The notes under the pieces were generated by a model. It searched no databases and had not been told where the DNA came from. It worked only from the letters and a program-made list of their open reading frames with translations. From Kiritimatiellia bacterium (GTDB taxonomy: Bacteria > Verrucomicrobiota > Kiritimatiellia > RFP12 > UBA1067): a stretch of DNA of 8,286 nucleotides. The position numbers and the translations under genes are program-made. The stretch covers positions 1 through 8,286 of the forward strand of contig JAFRNO010000744.1 in assembly GCA_017430155.1 (NCBI GenBank), read 5' to 3'. Shown in pieces: positions 1 to 7,100 of the stretch. The stretch's first letter is position 1, and each line of letters begins with the position of its first letter.

Positions 1-1130
1 CCTACGACGGCGTTTTCATCACGGCGAGCGAATACGCGTCCCTCGGGACCGAGGCGAAGTCGGCGCTTGAGACGTACCGCACGCTCGGCGGCGCGGTTTT
101 TGTGACAAAGGGCAACGACGGTTTCGCGGACGTCCGGGAGGCCGCAGCTGCGCTCAGGCCGATTGACGACGCCTGCGCGGTCCTCTCCGGCGACATTCGA
201 ATGGATCATGGTTCAGACAATGCGCTGCTTGGAGACCTGAAGGGAATCCCGATAGAGGCGAAGGCGACCATCCCCGTGAAGACGCTTTTCCTGGTATTGG
301 CGCTCTTTGCCTGCGTAATCGTCCCTGCCGCAGTGCTGCGCAGCGTCAGGCGCAACACGCGAATCAGGCTCTTGGCCATCCTCCCCGGCGCGGCCGCGGT
401 ATTCGCCCTCGTGGTGGCGGTTTCCGTGTATGCCTTCTTCGGCACGACGCCGACGGCGCGCCTCCAGTCGGTGACGGTTCTCGACCAGACGGCGAAAAAG
501 GCGGTTACGCTTGGGCAGTTCGGCGTGTTCTCGCCGGTTCCGCTGGACGGGCACATCGCATTCCCGCCTGACGTGTCCTTCGCGAGAAGGCACGTGCGAG
601 CCGATGACAGTGACGACTCGGCGACGGTGGATTCGGCGGACGGGCAACGGCTCGCGGATGGCTGGGTGAAACCGCTGGTGTCCGCGTTCTTCGACTTCTC
701 GCGCGCATGCGAAAGACCGGAGCGCCTCGACTTCCGCGTGTCTCCCCACGGGGACGTCTCGGTGGTGAACCTCCTCGGCGCGAAGGTCAAGTCGGGGCAC
801 GCCAACGTGGGAGGCGTGCTGTGGGCGTTCCACGACGTCGAACCCGGCGCGACGGCGAAGGCTGAGAAACTCGGTAGGGCGGGCGCCCCGCGCCCGCCGA
901 TCCCATCACCCGTGAACAAGTACCCGTTCCACGACGAGGGGACGGCCTACGGGCGCAACTGGGAGGGGAACTTGGCGTTCGCGGCGGACGCGCGGCAGAA
1001 GATGGCGCCGGGCGCGTACGTGGTGGAAGTCGAGGGGTCGCCGTTCTTCCCGAATCCGCTCCAGCGCAAGAAGTCGAGCCTGTCTGCCGCAGGCCTTGTG
1101 TTCGGGAAGTTCGAGGAGGTGGCCGAATGA
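1..1130 (+). CDS. Membrane protein with amidotransferase-like N-terminal part, C-terminal fragment (5' end outside window)
   Basis: The reading frame is open from base 3 with no stop upstream, so the gene begins before the window. The visible 375 residues start YDGVFITASEYASL and continue with ALETYRTLGGAVFV. This is the pattern of the Rossmann-like, amidotransferase-type domain found in membrane proteins next to ABC-2 exporters in Planctomycetes and Verrucomicrobia. A start at the GTG at 102 would cut that domain in half. Two hydrophobic helices follow, at about residues 93-111 and 122-146, joined by a basic loop (SVRRNTRIR) likely to be cytoplasmic. This puts both the N-terminal domain and the roughly 230-residue beta-rich C-terminal domain outside. 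The stretch ERLDFRVSPHGDVSVVNLLG resembles the usual 'VVNGLGA' region of this family. The stop overlaps the ABC ATPase start by four bases. A role as accessory subunit of the exporter, loosely like GldG beside GldA/GldF, is inference. The substrate is unknown. Confidence 0.7.
   Translation, partial: YDGVFITASEYASLGTEAKSALETYRTLGGAVFVTKGNDGFADVREAAAALRPIDDACAVLSGDIRMDHGSDNALLGDLKGIPIEAKATIPVKTLFLVLALFACVIVPAAVLRSVRRNTRIRLLAILPGAAAVFALVVAVSVYAFFGTTPTARLQSVTVLDQTAKKAVTLGQFGVFSPVPLDGHIAFPPDVSFARRHVRADDSDDSATVDSADGQRLADGWVKPLVSAFFDFSRACERPERLDFRVSPHGDVSVVNLLGAKVKSGHANVGGVLWAFHDVEPGATAKAEKLGRAGAPRPPIPSPVNKYPFHDEGTAYGRNWEGNLAFAADARQKMAPGAYVVEVEGSPFFPNPLQRKKSSLSAAGLVFGKFEEVAE
1113..1120 (+). promoter_or_regulatory. 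Strong Shine-Dalgarno site for the ABC ATPase
   Basis: GAGGAGGT lies six bases before the ATG at 1127, inside the end of the preceding gene. It is the best ribosome binding site in the window and fixes the start of the ATPase at the ATGA overlap. Confidence 0.75.
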
Positions 1131-2044
1131 AGGTTGAAGTGACCAACCTCATGAAGACGTTCGACAGGGGTTTCCGCGCGGTGGACGGACTGTCGTTCTC
1201 GTTCGCGTCCGGGGAGGTGATCGGCTTCGTCGGACCCAACGGCGCGGGCAAGACCACCACCATGCGCATCATGGCCACGCTCGACACGCCGGATTCCGGC
1301 GACATCACGCTGGACGGTGTCTCCGTGCTGGACCACCCCGAACGGGCGCACCGCCTTGTCGGTTTCATGCCCGACGACCTCCCCAGCCGGAGCGACACGA
1401 CCGTTGACGAGTACCTCGACTTCTTCGCGCGCGCGTACGGCCTCAGGGGCGCGGCGATACGCAAGGCGGTGGAGGGCGTGGAGGAGTTCACCGGGCTCGC
1501 CGAATTCCGCGACCGCACGCTCAACGCCCTCTCCAAGGGAATGAAGCAGCGCGTCTCGCTCGCCCGCGCCCTCGTGCACGACCCGGCAGTGCTCATCATG
1601 GACGAGCCGGCGAACGGACTCGACCCGCGCGCCCGCATCGAGCTGCGCGAGCTCGTGAAGGCGCTGGGAGAAAACGGGAAGGCGATCTTGGTTTCCTCGC
1701 ACATCCTCTCCGAACTGGAGGAGATGTGCACCTCTTCCGTGATCATCGAAAGGGGCAGGCGCCTCAACGCCGAAGCGGCGGTCAGCGCGGAAACGTGGAT
1801 CAAGCTGCGCTTCCTGCCAGGCGTCAACGAAAAGGCGCTGCCCGTCCTCCTTGAAACGCCCGGCGTCGTCGCGGCGGAGAGCAGCGGAAACGGATGGCGC
1901 GTGAAGACCGCCTCCGGCGACGAGGCGGCGGCTGCGCTTGCCGGAAACCTTTTCGCAAGGAAGCTCGTGCCCATCCTCTTCGAGCCCGAGGTCGGGAAGC
2001 TCGAGGACATCTTCATGCACGTGACGAAAGGACGCCTCGCATGA
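1127..2044 (+). CDS. ABC-2 type exporter, ATP-binding subunit
   Basis: This 305-residue cytoplasmic ATPase should power the permease encoded immediately downstream. All nucleotide-binding motifs are present in order: Walker A GPNGAGKTTT at residues 36-45 with Lys42, signature LSKGMKQR at 135-142, Walker B VLIMDEP at 155-161 with catalytic Glu160, the D-loop (GLDP) at 164-167, and switch His192 in SSHILSE. The Q-loop position reads GFMPDD, with Asp83 where most ABC proteins have Gln. This and LSKGM in place of LSGGQ are familiar in the NatA/GldA-like exporter class, so they are not signs of decay. Residues from about 220 to 305 form the extra C-terminal domain common in that class. The ATG overlaps the previous stop, and a strong Shine-Dalgarno site precedes it. 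Its own TGA overlaps the permease start. The fold and role are certain at family level, but the substrate is not readable. Confidence 0.95.
   Translation: MKVEVTNLMKTFDRGFRAVDGLSFSFASGEVIGFVGPNGAGKTTTMRIMATLDTPDSGDITLDGVSVLDHPERAHRLVGFMPDDLPSRSDTTVDEYLDFFARAYGLRGAAIRKAVEGVEEFTGLAEFRDRTLNALSKGMKQRVSLARALVHDPAVLIMDEPANGLDPRARIELRELVKALGENGKAILVSSHILSELEEMCTSSVIIERGRRLNAEAAVSAETWIKLRFLPGVNEKALPVLLETPGVVAAESSGNGWRVKTASGDEAAAALAGNLFARKLVPILFEPEVGKLEDIFMHVTKGRLA
2027..2032 (+). promoter_or_regulatory. Ribosome binding site for the permease
   Basis: AAAGGA stands eight bases before the ATG at 2041. It supports that start over the in-frame ATG at 1894, which would add 49 arginine-rich residues lying over the ATPase gene. 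Confidence 0.5.
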
Positions 2045-3438
2045 AACTTCAATTGAGCATCAACCCCGTCACCCTCAAGGAACTGCGCCAGCTTGTGCGC
2101 TCCCGCCTCATCCTCTGGGGCATAGTGGCGCTCCCAATCGTGCTTCTCGTGGCGACGGCGCTCGTGCTTTCGGCGGAGATGCACGGCCTGTCGCCCATGG
2201 AGGCGACTTACGGAAAGGGACTCGGAACGGGTCCCCTTATCGCGGTGACGGCGGTCACGGGCATCGTCACGTGCGGACTGATACCGCTCTTCACGTCCAT
2301 AAGGACCGCGATCGAGACGAGCAAGGCAAGCCTCGGGCTGGAGTTCACCACCGCCCTCACTTCCGCGCAGATCGCCACCGGCAAGATTGCGGCGGCGGCG
2401 ATCATATCCGCGATCGCGGTGGCGCTCGCGATGCCGTTCTTCGTGCTTTCGTACCTGATGCGCGGAGTTGAGCTTGCCTCAACCTTCTTGATCCCGCTCG
2501 AACTGCTTGTCGCCAGCGTGGTGATGTCCTCGCTCGGACTGCTCCCCGCCTGCTCGCGGCGTTCGATTGCGATGAAGATCATTCTGCTCATGGCGTTGTA
2601 CGCGGTCCTGTCCATATTCACGACGAGCCTGAGCGCCTTCTTCAGCATCCGGGGCGCGCTTGCCGGCGGGACGTCGTCCTCATGGCCGATTGCCGGCATG
2701 TTCTTCGCGTTTGCCGTTCCGGCGTTCATGGTCGCCTACGGCCGCGCGCAGGCGGCGGCCGAGCTCGCCCCGCCGCATACCGACTTCGCGCGGACTCTCC
2801 GCATCACGCAGGCCGTGCTGTTCGCAGTGGGCTTTCCCCTGATATTCGCGGGCAAGGACCCGTGCGTCCTGTGGAGCACCCTGTGGACGCTGGTTGCCGG
2901 AATGATCGCCCTCGGCGCGGCGGCGCGTCCGCTGCCCGTCACGCGCGGCGCGGCGCTCCATGCGCCGCGTCCGTGGCTTCTCCGCGTCCTCGCCTTCCCG
3001 TTTGCCACGGGCAGCATGCCGTCGATGTTTTTCGCGTCTCTGCTCGCCATGGCGTCGTCCTCCATGCTCGTGCTGAGTACCGGCGGCACGATTGATTTCG
3101 ACGATGCAAGGTTCGCCATCGTCCTTACATGCGAATGCGGCTCCCTCGTCGTGGCCGCGGGATCGATCGCGCGGATGATCGTCGGCGCCCACCCGCGCCT
3201 CGCGACATCCGTGGGCAAGGCCGCCGCGGCGTACATTTTCATGATCAACGGACTCCAGTTCCTGACGGCGCTTGACGTGCTGGAGCGGACTGCGTTGAGG
3301 CCGTTCCCGTGCTGCATAGAAGGGGTCCGCCGAGTTCCCAACGGACACCTTGTGATCGCAATCGTGATGGTCATCGCCGCGATTTGCCTTGCGATGGCGG
3401 CGGCCAGAGAGGACTTCAAGAGATTCCGCAAGCCATGA
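2041..3438 (+). CDS. ABC-2 type exporter, membrane permease subunit
   Basis: This 465-residue integral membrane protein is the partner of the ATPase upstream. It opens with INPVTLKELRQLVRSR, the basic amphipathic start typical of ABC-2 permeases of the 'NPVLLKELRQ' kind in Planctomycetes and Verrucomicrobia. By eye there are about 11-12 hydrophobic segments, near residues 22-44, 64-86, 116-138, 147-169, 178-201, 218-234, 254-270, 278-294, 326-346, 358-380, 395-411 (weak) and 436-454. The C-terminus is basic (REDFKRFRKP) and probably cytoplasmic. Most ABC-2 permeases have six spans, so this chain may contain both halves of the pore. The start was chosen at the ATGA overlap, where the N-terminal family motif begins at once; the longer reading from 1894 has no membrane or family character. 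Its TGA overlaps the DUF58 start. The transported molecule is unknown. Confidence 0.88.
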   Translation: MKLQLSINPVTLKELRQLVRSRLILWGIVALPIVLLVATALVLSAEMHGLSPMEATYGKGLGTGPLIAVTAVTGIVTCGLIPLFTSIRTAIETSKASLGLEFTTALTSAQIATGKIAAAAIISAIAVALAMPFFVLSYLMRGVELASTFLIPLELLVASVVMSSLGLLPACSRRSIAMKIILLMALYAVLSIFTTSLSAFFSIRGALAGGTSSSWPIAGMFFAFAVPAFMVAYGRAQAAAELAPPHTDFARTLRITQAVLFAVGFPLIFAGKDPCVLWSTLWTLVAGMIALGAAARPLPVTRGAALHAPRPWLLRVLAFPFATGSMPSMFFASLLAMASSSMLVLSTGGTIDFDDARFAIVLTCECGSLVVAAGSIARMIVGAHPRLATSVGKAAAAYIFMINGLQFLTALDVLERTALRPFPCCIEGVRRVPNGHLVIAIVMVIAAICLAMAAAREDFKRFRKP

Positions 3439-4175
3439 CGGAAGCAGGGCAACAGGGACTTGCCGACGGGCGCGCACTGCGCTTCCTGATCCCCCGGCGC
3501 GCGCTGCGCGGCGGGCCGGGGAGCGTCGCCGCGCCGCGCGCCGGCGAGTCGCTGGAGTTCCAGGACTACCGCGACTACGCTCCCGGCGACGACCTTCGCA
3601 ACCTCGACTGGAACGTTCTCGCCCGCTCAGACCGCGAGGTCGTGAAGGTCCGCCGCGAAGAGGTGGCGCCCGTGATCGAGATGTTCCGCGACATGTCCGC
3701 CTCGATGGACGTGCCGCCTGCGAAGCGCGAAACCTCGGACTATCTCTTCGGACTCGTCACCGCCGCCGCCACGGGATGCCGCGTCGTCGAACGCGAGGAG
3801 CCGCGCACGCCGCGTTCAGTCCGCATCGTAATCTCAGACCTGATGACCGACCTCGACCCCGAACGCGAACTCGTCCGCCTCTCGCATCTCGCCGCGTCCG
3901 TGATCGTGGTACGCGTCCTTTCCCGGTCGGAAACATCGCCGACGACAGGCGGCTCGGGCGAACTCGTGGACAGCGAGACCGGCGAAACGCGCGAACTAGC
4001 CCTCAACGACGAGACCGTTTCCGCGTATCTCAAGGCGCTCGAAGCGCACACCGCCCGCTGGCGCGCCGCCGCCCGCCGCTTCAACGCCGCGTTCATAGAC
4101 GTTGTCGCAGAGTCGCCCCGCGCCGACGTGGTGCGCGAACTCGCCGCCGCCGGAATCGTGGAGGGGCGCAGATGA
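3435..4175 (+). CDS. DUF58 family protein with shortened VWA-like core
   Basis: This protein is 246 residues long, against roughly 290-300 for typical short DUF58 proteins. The diagnostic block is intact at residues 37-64: GESLEFQDYRDYAPGDD, then LRNLDWNVLAR. A VWA-like metal motif follows as RDMSASM (Asp86, Ser88, Ser90). The next part is unusual: the helix SDYLFGLVTAAATGCRVVER at 101-120 runs almost directly into the strand SVRIVISDLMTD at 128-139. The usual intervening 50-60 residues, which hold the GDRVGL-type strand and the third metal-ligand loop, are largely missing. The C-terminal third looks normal, with LVDSETGETREL at 177-188 and LEAHTARWRAAARRF at 202-216. No membrane helix or signal peptide is seen, so it is probably cytoplasmic. 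DUF58 proteins usually sit with MoxR ATPases and BatA-like VWA proteins. A BatA-like gene follows here by ATGA overlap, but MoxR is absent. The molecular function of the family is not established. Confidence 0.88.
   Translation: MTEAGQQGLADGRALRFLIPRRALRGGPGSVAAPRAGESLEFQDYRDYAPGDDLRNLDWNVLARSDREVVKVRREEVAPVIEMFRDMSASMDVPPAKRETSDYLFGLVTAAATGCRVVEREEPRTPRSVRIVISDLMTDLDPERELVRLSHLAASVIVVRVLSRSETSPTTGGSGELVDSETGETRELALNDETVSAYLKALEAHTARWRAAARRFNAAFIDVVAESPRADVVRELAAAGIVEGRR
4160..4166 (+). promoter_or_regulatory. Shine-Dalgarno site for the large VWA protein
   Basis: GGAGGGG lies five bases before the ATG at 4172. With the ATGA overlap, it decides this start over the long in-frame extension back to 3389. 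That extension is arginine- and proline-rich and lies over the DUF58 gene. Confidence 0.6.
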
Positions 4176-7100
4176 TCTTCGCAACGCCTCTCGCCGCTGC
4201 AGGATTCGCCACCGCCGCCGCGCTGGTGGCGGTGTACTGCTTCCGCCGTCGCAGCCCGCCGAGGTCGGTGGGATCGCTGCTCCTTTGGCCCAAGCCGTCC
4301 GAGTCGCTCTCCGCCGCGCGTCGGCGCGACCGCCTCCGCACGCCGCCGCGTTTCTGGCTTGAACTCTTCGCGCTCGTGGCGCTCGTGTGCGCCGCGCTCA
4401 CGCCGCTCACGTGGCGCAGCTCGTCCGGATCGCTCGCCGTGGTTCTCGACACGTCGCCGTCGATGTCCGCAGGCGGCGCGGACAAAAAGGCCGCCGAATT
4501 CCTGGAACGCGAGAAGACGCGCGGGGCGAAGGACGCCATCCGCGTGCGCACGGCGAAGGACGCGCGCGCCCTTGAGCGCGAAATCGCCTCTGCGCGCGCG
4601 ATACAGCTTCCCGGCGACGAGATCCTCGTGCTCACCGACCGTCCGCCGGAAGGCGAATTGCCCGCCGCCGGAATCAGGTGGGAGGCGTTCGGCGTTCCTT
4701 CGCCCAACTGCGCCATCACGGCAGTCCGAAGACGCCGCCGCGACCCCGAGCACGATTCCGTGTTCATCGAAGTGCGCCGTTTCGGAGAGGGGCGGGATTC
4801 GTGCATTCTTGAGATCGAGGGCGTGGGAGAATCGACTTTGAGGTTCGACGCGGAAGGGCGCGCGCTATTCTCTGGAACTATCGCGGCAAATCTGCCTTCG
4901 GTCAAGGCGTCCATCCCGCACGACGCCCTTGACGCCGACAACGAGGCGCACCTCGCGCCGCCCGACGTCCCGTCCGTCTCGGTCGCGCTCGACTTTGCGG
5001 ACGAAGAGCTGTCGTCTCTCGTGAAGCGCGCGCTCGACGCCACGGGATTCGTGCGCGAATACACGGCGCCCGGCGAGGCGGCGGATTTAGTTGTTGCGGA
5101 TCGCGGCTCGCCGGGACGGCTCGCCCCACCGGCGTATCGCCTTGTATTTCTGACTTCTGGCACCAACTACGTGCGGGGACCGGTGTGGGCGGAACCGGGC
5201 GAACGGATTCTTGAGGGGGTGTCGCTCGACGGCATGGCGTACGCGCTTGCCGACGCCGAACCGGAAGGCGTGGCCGTGGCCACCGTCGCCCGGCGTCCGC
5301 TCGTCGCCGTCGGCACGAATGTTTGCACGGTCGCATTCTCCAACCCGCGTCTTGCGTTCTTCCGCTCGCCAGCCTTCCCCGCGCTCGTGCAGAACGTCGC
5401 GGCGGCGGCATCGGAGGCGGCGCGTGGCGGTGCGAAGAAGCTTCAGGAAGAAGTGTCGGCGGGTATCCTCGACGCAGATGAATCGGACCTCACGCGCTGC
5501 GGCACCGGCAGCTTCGGCGCGCCCGCCGCGCCGCCTGAGAACGCCCTGCGCACGAGTTCCGCCGCCTGGATTCCCGCCCTTGCGGCGATCGCCGCGCTCT
5601 TGCTTCACTTCTATCTCTACAGGAAGAAGGCTGCGCTCGTGGCGGCGGTGTTGGCGGTGCTGGCGATGGCGCGTCCCGTCTTCCCCGTGAAGGAACGGTG
5701 CGGGACGCTGGTCGTGGCGGTCGACAGATCGCTTTCGATGGGCGACGCCGCGCTGAAGGAGCAGGAGAAGATCATCCGTTCGCTTGCGTCGAAGCGTCCG
5801 GCAGCCGCCGATCTCGCGGTCGTCTCGTTCGGACGCGGCGCCGCCGTGGAGCAGGCGCCGTCCAAAGAGGGTTTCGGAGGATTCATCCAGACGATCGGCC
5901 GCGACGGTTCCGACCTTCCGGGCGCGCTTGCCAAGGCGGAGGCGCTGGCGCAGCCGGGCTCGCCCGCGCGCGTTCTCGTCATTTCCGACGGCCTCACCGA
6001 CAACGACGGAGAGGCCGCGTGCGCGTTGCCGGTGGACACCGTGCTCCAGACGCGTCCCTTTGCGCACGACCTCGCCGTCTCGCGCATCGACGCGTCTCCT
6101 TCCGTTGCGCCGGGGGGATTCGTTTGCGCGACGGCGTGGATCTCCGCGCCCGAGACGTCCACCAACAGCTACGTCCTCGCATGCGGCACGAACGTGGTGG
6201 CGCGCGGGGCGACGGTGTTCCGCGAAGGGCTCACGCCATTGGTCTTCCGCGACCGCGCCGAGAAGCCCGGCATCAGGCGCTACACGCTCGCCGTCTCGCC
6301 GTCGGAAGAGGATCCGTGTCCGGAGAACAACCGGGCGACGTTCATCGTGGAGACGCGCGGCGGGCGTCCGCTCCTCTGGCTTTATGACGGCGTCGGATCC
6401 CCGGCCGTGTCGGTTGCGCGCGCCGCGGGCGTGAACGTGGAGGAGCGAAACGCTGCCGACTTCGAATGCAGCGTGGAGGCGCTTGCGGGGTACGGCGGCG
6501 CGGTCCTCGAAAACGTCCCCGCGAAGCATTTCCAGCCCGCCGCGACGAGGTCGCTGGCGGCGTTCGTCTGGGAACTCGGAAGGGGGCTCGCGCTCACCGG
6601 GGGCGACCAGGCGTTCGGTCCGGGCGGATGGTACCGCACGGCCGTGGAGGACATCCTGCCCGTGTCGCTCGAACTGCGGCAGGAGCATCGCAAGCAGACG
6701 GTGGCGATGGCGATCGTGATGGACCGTTCGGGGTCGATGGCGTGTGAGGCCGGCCGCGGCGGACGCACGAAGATGGACATGGCGAACCTCGGCGCCGCGG
6801 GCGCCATCGACATGCTGGGGCCGATGGACCGGGTGTCGGTGATCGCGGTAGACTCCGCTCCGCACATGGTGTTGCCGCTCCAGTACGCGTCGGACGCAAA
6901 GGCGAAACGGGGCCGCGTGCTGTCCATCCGCTCCGAGGGCGGCGGCATATTCGTGAAGGAAGGCCTCATGGCCGGCATACGCGAACTCGCGAATGCGGAC
7001 GCGTCTTCAAAGCACATCATCCTCTTCGCGGACGCCGCCGACGCGGAGGAAGCGGGCGATTACGAGAAGTATTTGTCCAAGGCGCTCGCAACCGGGATAA

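Noticed and set aside
102..1130. First gene starting at GTG 102 as a complete gene
   Set aside because: Coding sequence with family-like pattern (YDGVFITASEYASL) continues in frame back to base 3 without a stop, so the gene is truncated by the window edge.
1223..1750. Asp in the Q-loop and LSKGM signature of the ATPase as signs of an inactive protein
   Set aside because: Both variants are usual in the GldA/NatA-like exporter class. Walker A, Walker B glutamate and switch histidine are all intact.
1894..2040. Earlier ATG for the permease at 1894
   Set aside because: The added 49 residues are basic shadow sequence over the ATPase. The family N-terminus begins directly at 2041 with its own ribosome binding site.
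787..2184. Long minus-strand open frame (465 codons) across the ABC ATPase
   Set aside because: The translation is serine/arginine/proline-rich with no family motifs. It lies opposite a clear ATPase gene and is explained by GC-rich codon bias.
3309..3434. Earlier ATG for the DUF58 gene at 3309
   Set aside because: The extra residues overlap the permease C-terminus and have no DUF58 character. 3435 matches the overlap pattern of the other junctions.
3389..4171. In-frame extension of the large VWA gene back to an ATG at 3389
   Set aside because: It overlaps the whole DUF58 gene in another frame and translates to an arginine-rich shadow. The BatA N-terminus and Shine-Dalgarno site fix the start at 4172.
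4174..4184. Eleven-base match GATCTTCGCAA shared with 8272-8282
   Set aside because: It is short, not extended on either side, and built of common codons. It is not enough to argue for a direct repeat or attachment site.
5087..6865. Long minus-strand open frame (592 codons) opposite the VWA2/amidotransferase region
   Set aside because: It is rich in Arg, His and Gly with no hydrophobic core or motif. The opposite strand encodes recognisable VWA sequence throughout.
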